Of a DNA stretch of 28,828 nt, positions 19,169-27,301 are shown piece by piece. A program made the translations under genes and the position numbers. Origin of the DNA: Allomyces macrogynus ATCC 38327 (taxonomy: Eukaryota > Blastocladiomycota > Blastocladiomycetes > Blastocladiales > Blastocladiaceae); assembly GCA_000151295.1 (NCBI GenBank), contig GG745330.1, forward strand, positions 124,777 to 153,604. The letters run 5' to 3'. The notes beneath the pieces were generated by a model, which was not told the origin of the DNA, made no database searches, and saw only the letters and a list, made by a program, of their open reading frames with translations. The first letter of the stretch is position 1. Every line of letters starts with the position of its first letter.

Positions 19169-22100
19169 TCAAGTGTAAGACACGTCCTCTGCCAAGTCAT
19201 CCCATGTATCGTCCCCACCATCTGGCGCGTCGTACTCGTCAATCGACGCCGACCGCTCAAACAAACTGCGCTGCCACCGGAGCAGCACAAACGGGAACAC
19301 GAGCGCGACAAACTGGAGCACGAGCAGAATCGCGTTCGCGATCCAGAAATTCCCCAGCTTGAGCGACATGAGGTTCAGTCCGTACGCGCAAAAGTTGGTG
19401 ACGCCAACGACGAGCAGGAGGGACCCGTAGAGCCGGCCAAACGACCCGAACCCGAAGATTTTCCCGATATAGTTGCAGGCCACGGTCCAAACGGTCGGCC
19501 GCAGCATGGCGACCACGGCCATGGTCACGTACTGCAGTGGCTCGAGCGGCACCTGCACAAGAATGCCAATCAAGACAGCGATCGCCGAGACAAGGAAGAA
19601 GAGCTGGTGCTGCGGCAAGCGCACGAGCATCGACCCGAGAAATGGCGCGACCAGCACGCTGCAGCACGGTAAAATGATGCTCCACGCGAGGATCATGGCG
19701 TCGTAATCGGCCTTGGCCATGTCGAACTGGAGCAGCTGGTTGTTGATCGACTGCATGTAAAAGTTCATGAACAGCACCGTCGTGGCCGTGTGCAGAACAA
19801 AGAGGTAGTAGAACGGCGACCGGTACTGCTCAATGATCGTCATGTGCTCGAGGCACAGGTAGAGGTCGGCGTTGCGCGCAATCTCGTCGGCGAGCGCGTC
19901 CAGGGACACGATGCGTGGTCCTTGCGTGCCGGCCGTCACAATCGAGACTCGGCGTGTCCGCGAATCGGACCCTGGTGTAAGCCCACCACTGTCAACACCC
20001 ACTTGGTTGAGATCCGTGGGCCGTGACGCCGCAAGAACGGCCGACTTGAGCAGGAACGCTGACGGTGCAAACGAGGTCGCACGCGACATGCGGCCGTCGG
20101 ACCCGTCCGACATGCGCAGGGCCGCGACCGACGCGACCATCGAGTCCCACGAGTCGCGGCGCACGACATTGGTCGTGACAAAATCGAGTACGACCGACCC
20201 GGCAACCGCGGCCGTGAACATGACCGAGGGCTCGCGCGTGCTCATGCCGCGCATCGTGCCGGTTCGCGCCGACGGTGTTCGCGTCGAGCCGCTTGCCCGG
20301 CGCAGCATCCGGCCCGTCATGGGTCGACTCGGACCGCGTCGCATTCCAGGTTGCGCAGCGCTCTCTGCTCGCGCTGGCGTTGTGGTGGAACCGGTGCCAG
20401 TCGACGATGATCCCGCATCGACTCTTCTCTTGAGCGGGACTTTGGTGCGTTGAACCGCTTCCTGCGACTCTAGGCCCTCGTTCGATTCCTGCTCTGGATC
20501 TGCCGTCATGGGCTGTGTGGCCAAGACGGGCGTCACGACGTCGCTTGTCTTCAGGGTGCTCTGGCTGATGACGGGGTCGAGATTGGTCGCGAGCGGGCTT
20601 GGTGATGGCGGTGCACGCGACGCGCGTCTCGACCTTGTTGACGACTCTGTTGGTGGCGTCGCAGTCCCTGCCGCAGCAGCGGGCTGCCGCCACACGTCGA
20701 CCGGATCGGCAAACGTGTCGAGCGCATCGGCCATGTCGGCCCCCAAGATCCGGTTCTGCACCGCGGTACTGGCGCGCGCCGACTTTGACGACACGGGCGG
20801 CGGCAAGTCGCTCGGTGTCACTTTCAGCGACTGCGCCGCGGTCACGGAGCGCCACGGCATGAAGGCGACGGCAAACAGGAGCACGGCCGCGACAATGAGC
20901 AAGTACCCGTAAAAGAACGATGTGACGGTTTGCTGACCCATGGCCAGTGTTGGTGCCGCGACAAAACCCATGCGCAGCAAGCTGAACATGAGCGCCGAGA
21001 CGTCGTACGAGACACTACAACGAGCAGGTGGGGCCGCGTCAGAAACGAATATAACACAGAAGGGCGAATGAGAAAAGTGGAGCGGAATGTACTTGAGGAG
21101 CACCACGTAAAACGCCGACTTGGCCGGATACACGTTGGCGACGTGGAACGACGCCGTGTACATGGCGCTGCCGCCTGTCGAGAGCAAGATGAATGCGGGA
21201 ATCACGGCGTCGTCAAAGTTGTGGTTGGTATGGCCGAACGCATTCGAAAACAGGCCAAACGCCATGGCGAGCAACGCGCACGAGAGGATATACAGAATCT
21301 TGGGCCCCCACTTGTCCAAGATAAACCCAATGGGCACGACGAGGAATGCGCCGAGTGCCTGCGCGAGCGTATACGTCAGGTCGCTGTAGACGAGCTGCGC
21401 GTCGCACGGCGTGCCCGACGTCCACGGCGTCGTGCAATGGCGCGAGAAGATGCCAATGTCGAGCATGATTTCCTTGAGCGGCGAGAACCCCGAGCCGATC
21501 CCGGCAATCAAGCAAATGAAGACCGGGGTACCAAAAGCCAGGATTCGGTTCTTCCACGGCGAAACGCGCGCAGAGGGCGGGCGCGACGGGCGAGCGGACC
21601 GTACGCGTGCCGACATGGCGCGCGCCGACTGAATCCGCTGCTTGACCACCGGGTCCTGCGCCGCGGCGCTCTTGGATCGCACCGCACTCTTTGGTGGGAA
21701 AGAGCTACTGCGAACTGATGCTGGAAGCGGCGATGCCATGCCAATGGACGGTCGATGCGCCGTAGTAGGCCGAGCAGTACTCATGGGTCGCGGACCCGCG
21801 GCTCCGGGCCGCGTCGCCGCAGACGCTGCGCGACTGCTTGTGGCGGCACGCGGCGGTGGTCGAGACGACGTTGGGCGCGGCGCTGGGGAAAGAACGGGCG
21901 ATCGAGTTGCGTCGGGCGTCTTGCGCGCGCTTCCCGCTCGCGAACCCAAGGGGGACACGCCAAGAAGCGACGTTGTGGCAGACGTTGCAGCTCGCGGACC
22001 AGCCGGTTCCTCTTCCTCGACGGGAAACAGCGCCGAGTCGGACATGGCGTGGCTCGTGGCTCCGCCGTGTGGCAGCGACAGGCCCTGGTCCTCCCAGTCG

Positions 22101-22366
22101 CCCGCGTCGCTTGGCCCCGACAGGGACACGGCAAAGCTGGCGTTGGGCGTCATGGGGCGGAACGAGATGGTTTTCGGCGGGTGGTTGAGCGGAGTCAAGA
22201 GCCGGTGCGCCGCGAGGACCGGTGCGACGGCAGCGGTGGCTGCCCGTTGACCGCTGTCGCCATTCGAGTCCACTGGGGCGGCATCTTGAGCGGGGGCATG
22301 ATCAGACTCGCCGCGCGAATCGCTTGCAGCAGGTGCTTGGTTGCCGGGCCGAGGGTCAAAGTCCAT
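19169..22366 (-). CDS. Major facilitator transporter, FMP42/SLC43-like, with giant cytosolic insertions
   Basis: Two exons (22366-21093 and 21014-19169) give 1039 aa. The 78 nt intron is stopless and in frame. Residues 1-270 are Ser/Ala/Pro/Arg-rich with no fold I recognise. The first six helices start at about 275 (LAFGTPVFICLIAGIGSGF), followed by a Cys-containing loop (SRHCTTPW, TPCDAQLVYSD). Then comes GFILDKWGPK, the MFS loop 2-3 signature GxxxDRxGxR in degenerate form. A central loop of about 300 low-complexity residues separates the halves. The second half runs from SPFYYLFVLHTATTVLF to FPFVLLRWQRSLF, ending in an acidic tail. The helix 1 loop with paired Cys and the LDKWGP motif resemble the SLC43/FMP42 branch, so amino acid or small organic transport is possible, but the substrate is not predictable. 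The start at 22366 is the first in-frame Met. Confidence 0.88.
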   Translation of the reverse strand: MDFDPRPGNQAPAASDSRGESDHAPAQDAAPVDSNGDSGQRAATAAVAPVLAAHRLLTPLNHPPKTISFRPMTPNASFAVSLSGPSDAGDWEDQGLSLPHGGATSHAMSDSALFPVEEEEPAGPRAATSATTSLLGVSPLGSRAGSARKTPDATRSPVLSPAPRPTSSRPPPRAATSSRAASAATRPGAAGPRPMSTARPTTAHRPSIGMASPLPASVRSSSFPPKSAVRSKSAAAQDPVVKQRIQSARAMSARVRSARPSRPPSARVSPWKNRILAFGTPVFICLIAGIGSGFSPLKEIMLDIGIFSRHCTTPWTSGTPCDAQLVYSDLTYTLAQALGAFLVVPIGFILDKWGPKILYILSCALLAMAFGLFSNAFGHTNHNFDDAVIPAFILLSTGGSAMYTASFHVANVYPAKSAFYVVLLKYIPLHFSHSPFCVIFVSDAAPPARCSVSYDVSALMFSLLRMGFVAAPTLAMGQQTVTSFFYGYLLIVAAVLLFAVAFMPWRSVTAAQSLKVTPSDLPPPVSSKSARASTAVQNRILGADMADALDTFADPVDVWRQPAAAAGTATPPTESSTRSRRASRAPPSPSPLATNLDPVISQSTLKTSDVVTPVLATQPMTADPEQESNEGLESQEAVQRTKVPLKRRVDAGSSSTGTGSTTTPARAESAAQPGMRRGPSRPMTGRMLRRASGSTRTPSARTGTMRGMSTREPSVMFTAAVAGSVVLDFVTTNVVRRDSWDSMVASVAALRMSDGSDGRMSRATSFAPSAFLLKSAVLAASRPTDLNQVGVDSGGLTPGSDSRTRRVSIVTAGTQGPRIVSLDALADEIARNADLYLCLEHMTIIEQYRSPFYYLFVLHTATTVLFMNFYMQSINNQLLQFDMAKADYDAMILAWSIILPCCSVLVAPFLGSMLVRLPQHQLFFLVSAIAVLIGILVQVPLEPLQYVTMAVVAMLRPTVWTVACNYIGKIFGFGSFGRLYGSLLLVVGVTNFCAYGLNLMSLKLGNFWIANAILLVLQFVALVFPFVLLRWQRSLFERSASIDEYDAPDGGDDTWDDLAEDVSYT

Positions 22367-22913
22367 TTTGTCGCGCTGGGCCGTTGCTTACAGGTTTAAA
22401 ACAGAAGGATCGCGCGCGAGTAGCGTCGGCGCCGCGTCTTGGGCGCGTCTAGAATGAATTGCGGCGAGTTGCAGGAGAAGAAGGCGGCTAGTTGTCGCGA
22501 GCGATGGCGACGTCGCGCCGATGTCGATTTCCAGCAATTGACAGCGAGCTTCGGTCGCCCTGGTCTCCCTCCCCCGTCACCCGTTCCTCTCTTCGGACGA
22601 CTGTGATCAACACGGTTCGCACGTCGCCCGCGTTGGCACGGCATCGTGCGCGCGCGGCGCTGTTCTAGAGCATTTCTTTCCGTTCTCCCGGCGGTCCGCC
22701 AACCGGCAATCACGACGAGAAGACATTGACAACTGCGATTCGGCTTGATGTCGCTGGCAGTTCCCTGATCACGATGCGCGCTTCCACTCCTTCCAAGGGC
22801 CAGCGACCCCGTGTCATGTATTGCGATCTTCTGCGGGCAACACAGATCGAAAGGGAAACAAGTTTGGGAGAACAGGGAGATGATAACAATCATGTTGTCG
22901 AACCCAGTCCGCT
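22367..22913. other. Intergenic: MFS promoter side and CHCHD5 3' flank
   Basis: This 547 bp region lies between the transporter start and the CHCHD5 stop, both on the minus strand. I looked for tRNA-like boxes, repeats and conserved ORFs and found none. A pyrimidine-rich tract (about 22555-22600) may belong to the transporter leader or promoter. Confidence 0.5.
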
Positions 22914-23310
22914 TCATGCTGACCGCCTCCCCAGACCAGAGGCAAACTCGGCTTGGCTCCGCTGGAACACATCCTCGGAGCAGTCGTGGAACGCGCGCAA
23001 TTGCGGCAGGCACTGCTGGGGGTCGTTCGGGTTCTGGTGCAGGCACTCGGCAAAGGCTTTGTTGGTCTCGCCGCACTGCTCGTTGATCAGGCGAATAGCA
23101 GGCACTCTAGGAACAAGGGGAACCGTGGTCAGTCTCCCGAAAGCGGGGGTCGACCAGCACCATAACGACGTACTTGGCGTCGGTGCACAAGTTCATGGCA
23201 CGGCGAGCACGTTCGCAATTTTTCGGGTGCGTCGTCTTGTCCAGGCAGTTTTGGAATGCGGCCAACTCCGGGCCGCAGCGCTCCTGCACCAGCGCGATAG
23301 CGGCGTCCAT
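22914..23310 (-). CDS. CHCHD5: CHCHD5-like twin CX9C mitochondrial intermembrane-space protein
   Basis: Two exons (23310-23174, 23106-22914) joined across a 67 nt intron (donor GTACGT) give 109 aa; human CHCHD5 has 110. All four CX9C motifs are present: C12-C22, C32-C42, C57-C67, C78-C88, which fold as two helical hairpins with disulfides. Family members are imported and oxidised by the Mia40/Erv1 relay in the intermembrane space; no cleavable presequence is visible, as expected. The spliced joint reads CTDAKVPAIRLINEQC. It is divergent from UTP25. Length, motif spacing and linker all agree, so the assignment is secure. Confidence 0.93.
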
Positions 23311-23659
23311 GGTAAACCAATTATACAACAGGGATGCAGGTCCTTTTTGCGACAAGTTCCGCGACTTTTGGTGGCCACGGCGCTGGTCAATTTGATTTTG
23401 GACTTAGGTGCCGGGCGGCGGCTTGAACTGGACGGTGCTGGATTGGGAGTCCACGTCAAAATCCACGTCAAAGTCCATCGCGACATGTCCCATGGCAGCA
23501 CATGACCCGATCATTAGAGTGAAATGTTCGGGCTTCGAGCAGGGACACCACCGGCAGCCACCACCGCGACGTGGATGACCGACACCATTACGACGAGCGC
23601 CACACGCTGCAGCATCACTCTCGCGCCACACACCTGAACGGCACATCATCGACACCACC
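23311..23659. promoter_or_regulatory. Bidirectional CHCHD5/UTP25 promoter region
   Basis: The 349 bp between divergent starts include a 12-bp-period direct repeat, TCCACGTCAAA, at 23450-23460 and 23462-23472. Read on the minus strand each copy contains TGACGTGG, a bZIP/CRE-like core. A 29-codon minus-strand ORF (23493-23404, beginning MGHVAMDFDVDFDVD) covers the same repeat; it could be an upstream ORF in the CHCHD5 leader or chance. Confidence 0.45.
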
Positions 23660-26314
23660 ATGGGGAAAAAACCCGCGATTGCCCGCGCCATGAAGCGCAA
23701 GCGCGGCACGGGCGCCGACCCGTCGGCGTCGGCCGCCGGCAAGGCCAAGCCGTTGACGCGCAAGGACCGCGAGTACATGAACGAGTTTGGCGTGCTCGAC
23801 CTCAACGACATCAAGGACGAGGAGCCCGGCGAGGCACTCATGACCACAATCGTCTCGAAGCGCGCGTTTACCGAAGAAGAACTCGATCAGGCCGAACGCA
23901 AGCGCGCACGCATCGATGAACTGGAGCGCGACCGTCAACGGCGCTTGGCGGCGGGCGAAGGCGAGGCGATGGTCGCCGAGTACGCCGACGACATCTTGTC
24001 CGACGACGAAAGCGCGAAACCCAAGGGTATCGAGGTGCTCAAGCAGAAGCTGCTCGCGGGCAAGCGGAAACGCGACCTCTTGGCCGCGTTCCGGACCCAA
24101 AGAACCCCGGCTGCACCGACGCCCGCCAACGACCAGCCGAGTCTTTCTGACGACGAGGACGAGGTTGAGCCGTCGTTGGGCGACGACGAGGATAGCGACG
24201 GAGCGGCTGTGCTCGACAATGACGATGATGACGATGATGACGGCGAGGGCGCAGGTGCGTATCACGAGGTTCATCGCATTTACTGATTTTAGCTGCAGAA
24301 TCTGATGCAACGCCCTCACTAGGAGCATCCAAGTCCTCATACCCCAATTTCTACGACGTGCACTTTGCCGACCAGTCGGACCATGTCGACCGCGTCCGCA
24401 TGCTCGCCAAATCGTTGCAGTCGGGCTCCTTGAAATGGACCACGGCCAGCTTGACCGACACGACCTCGTACCAGTTTGTCGCACCACCGGCCCAGGCCGC
24501 CGCTGCACAGCAGGCCCTGCAAGCCGATCTCGCGCAAACCGTCGACGTGAAAGCCATGAACATCAAGTCGCGCATTCTGACCAAGTTTCTCGCCACGCAC
24601 CCGACGCAGTCGACGCTCTTCCACGACCTGTTTGGCAAAATGGACCGGTACCACGACATTCTCTACACGTCGGCCGACTATTTGCGACAAGCGACGCGAT
24701 TGCGCCGCATGTACGCTCTGCACGCGCTCAATCATGTCTTCAAGTATCGCGACCGCGTACTGCGCGGAAACGCCAAGGTTCATGCGGCGCAGGGTGGTGG
24801 GCCCGCCGTCAATTTGGCCAAGATTGATATTTCCGACGAGGCACAAGTCGCCAAGCTGACCGCAGCGGCTGCGTCGGGACCTCGCGCTGCGGCATCGGCA
24901 TCGGCACCGGCACCATCGGCACAGCAGGACGTGGACGTGCGCGACCAGGGGTTCACGCGACCCAAGGTCTTGATTCTCGCGCCGTTCCGCAGCGTCGCTT
25001 ACGAGATTGTGAGCCTGCTCGTCGAGCTGTCGGGCACGGAGCAGCAGGAGAACAAGAAGCGGTTCAAGGACGAGTACTACGAGGCCGAAGACCCCAACGA
25101 CGAAGGGTGGGCAAGGCGATCGGCCGACTACCGCGCGCAGTTCCGCGGCAACACTGACGACTGTTTCCGGCTCGGGCTCAAGTTTACGCGCAAGTCGATG
25201 AAGATATACTCGCAGTTCTACAACTCGGACATTATTGTCGCGAGCCCGCTCGGGTTGCGACTGCACATGGAGAGCGATAAGGACGTTGATTTCCTCTCGT
25301 CGATTGAAACGGTGCTCGTCGACGGCGCGCACGTCATGAGCATGCAGAACTGGGAGCACTTGTGCTATGTTATGGAGCACCTGAACAAGATCCCGAAACA
25401 GTCGCACGATTGCGATTTCAGTCGCATCAAGTCGTGGTACCTCGACGAGCTGTACGTTCTTTCTTGGACTCGACTTCCTTCTTGCCCTGTCGGAGGTGTT
25501 TAGAAATGGATTGCGAAACATGACTGAACTTTTCTATGCGTTTCTTGTCGGTTCCAGGGCCAAGCATTTCAGGCAAACGGTCATTCTATCTGAGTACATG
25601 TTTCCCGAGCTGTCGTCGCTCTACAACACGTGCGCGCTCAACGTGACGCGCGTGCGGCTGCGGTACCGCACACCGACCGCGACGGGCAGCATTGTCAACG
25701 TGACCGCGCCGGCCCCGCAACGGTTTGTCAAGCTCGATGCTCCGCTCGCGCAGATCGACGACGAGCGGTTCCGGTACCTGACAACCGAGATTTTGCCGCA
25801 GTTCCGGCGCCCACGTGGGCGAGCAGCCGCGTCGGCAACGGCCGACGTCGACACCAAGCACCTGCTCGTGTTTATTCCTTCCTACTTTGACTTTGTCAAG
25901 GTGCGCAACCACATGGACGAGGCCGAGTACGATTTTGAGACGCTGTGCGAATACACGTCGGCGTCGGACAAGCTGCGCGCGCGCACGCTGTTTGTGCAGG
26001 GCCGCACGCGCATTTTGCTGTATACCGAGCGCATGCACTTTTTCCAGCGGCTCGCGATCAAGGGTGCGCTGCACGTTGTGTTTTTCGCGCCGCCCGACAA
26101 TGCCGCGTTCTATGCCGACGTGGTCAATTTCCTGTCGCTGCCGCGGCCCAAGGCGTTGAGTGCGGCGGCCAATGCAGCTGGCGCGGGCGTGGCCGATGGC
26201 GACGTGACGGTGCTCTACTCCAAGTGGGACGCGCTGCGACTCGAGCGCATTGTGGGTGCGGACCGCGTCGGGAAGATGCTGACGAGCGCCGGTCCGTTCT
26301 TGTTCCGGACATGA
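23660..26314 (+). CDS. UTP25: UTP25 (DIEXF/Def) small-subunit processome protein
   Basis: UTP25 is a nucleolar DEAD-helicase-like protein without helicase catalytic motifs, part of the SSU processome. Exons are 23660-24254, 24293-25451 and 25558-26314, giving 836 aa (human 756). The first 200 residues are basic then very acidic, with runs of Asp. NFYDVHFADQSD opens the conserved region. RPKVLILAPFRSVAYEIV replaces a helicase motif Ia region. FRLGLKFTRKSMKIYSQFY and SDIIVASPLGLRLHM follow, then VLVDGAHVMSMQNWEHL in the motif II position, where the DEAD-box Asp-Glu is not kept, and AKHFRQTVILSEYMFPE. Walker-type GKT is absent, as in the family. The first intron is only 38 nt (or 44 nt using a second acceptor six bases on). 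Intron 2 is 106 nt. The start has an ACCACCATGG-like context. Confidence 0.95.
24255..24292 (+). other. 38-nt mini-intron of UTP25 with two in-frame acceptors
   Basis: Donor GTGCGT, branch-like TACTGAT and acceptor TTTTAG fit within 38 nt. A second acceptor, CTGCAG, ends at 24298 and is also in frame, adding or removing two Ala residues. Without splicing the frame stops at TGA soon after exon 1, so removal is needed for the conserved part of the protein. Confidence 0.75.
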
Positions 26315-27301
26315 TCCCCGTCTTGCTCGTCCACATGGGTCGTTGGACGCGACGATGCGGTCGTTTCGCCTGGGTGCGAATCCTTGTATTCTGATAATTT
26401 TGCCATTTGGGACCGCGTGCAATGTTTCTCGAATCTCGATGACCGGTGCATTTTCCACAAAAGAAGACTGCGGGTGCGGCGGTTCGCCGTTGTTGACGTC
26501 GGCGGAGCAAAGCTGCCAACGTACGCGACGCGCGCCATTAGCCGCCCAGTGTGGCCCGACTGGTGCATGCCGCGGTCGGTCGCGCTGGTTGGTCCAACCT
26601 CCTCTCGGTCCATGAATGAGCAGCACTGGCTGCCTCTGCGGCCGCAATTCTTCCTCAAGAAACCAGCACCTATGTTCGACGACACGAGATGGTGAGGGAG
26701 CACAAGTAATTTGGCAAGCCTCAACAGGCAGCACGGCTTGTGGTCAGCGCGGGCGCCGTGTGTGCAGACACGGCATTCTGCGCTGGTCGCCTCGCCGCCA
26801 CCTCGGTCGATCCGCCCACCTCGAGCTCGTCGCAAGTTAAAACCACGACGCAGCCCGCTCGCTCTCGCTCAACGCTCCTTGCACTGTCCTCGCACTGCTG
26901 CACGCTGCGTCGCGCGGTGCTCGTGCTCGCCGGCGCACCAACGCTCGCTGCCACCACGCCACGCTGTCGCGCCGACCTGATCCTCGCTGATCCGTGCGCG
27001 CCCGCTCGCCTCGCTACACGACAGATCAACCACGTACCCGCGCGCTCCCCTGCGTGCAAAGCTCCTGTGGCCCTTGGTTCCCTCGACAAGGCCGACGCCG
27101 GCACCGCCAACAAGGGGCACACCAACCCGGGCCCTGTCGTGCTCGAGATCGATCACTTTGGCTGCACCAACGCTCGACGTGGCCCGGCCAGTTGCTCGTT
27201 TCCGCGTGCCCGACATCGACGGCGCACCCGCTTGCCTCTCGTCGTGTTTGCCGAGCGGCGACTTGGCACATCTCGCTCGCCCCGCCCGTCCCGCTGCCGT
27301 C
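26315..27301. other. Intergenic upstream of the HSF-type gene
   Basis: This 987 bp region lies between the UTP25 stop and the HSF start, both on the plus strand. It is open in several frames because of GC richness, but no frame has an ATG-initiated product I can recognise. One heat-shock-element-like dimer, TTCTCGAA, lies at 26426-26433, very far upstream. From about 26860 the plus strand is C-rich and probably leader. Confidence 0.5.

Noticed and set aside
20930..22399. Plus-strand ORFs of 202-262 codons opposite the MFS transporter
   Set aside because: Antisense of transmembrane helices and low-complexity sequence; no start context or homology.
26426..26433. TTCTCGAA as a heat-shock element for autoregulation of the HSF gene
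   Set aside because: Only two subsites are present, about 870 bp upstream of the HSF start and closer to the UTP25 stop; too weak to claim.
24337..26734. Two minus-strand ORFs of 394 and 382 codons opposite UTP25
   Set aside because: Both mirror conserved UTP25 codons and show Arg/His/Val bias typical of antisense reading.
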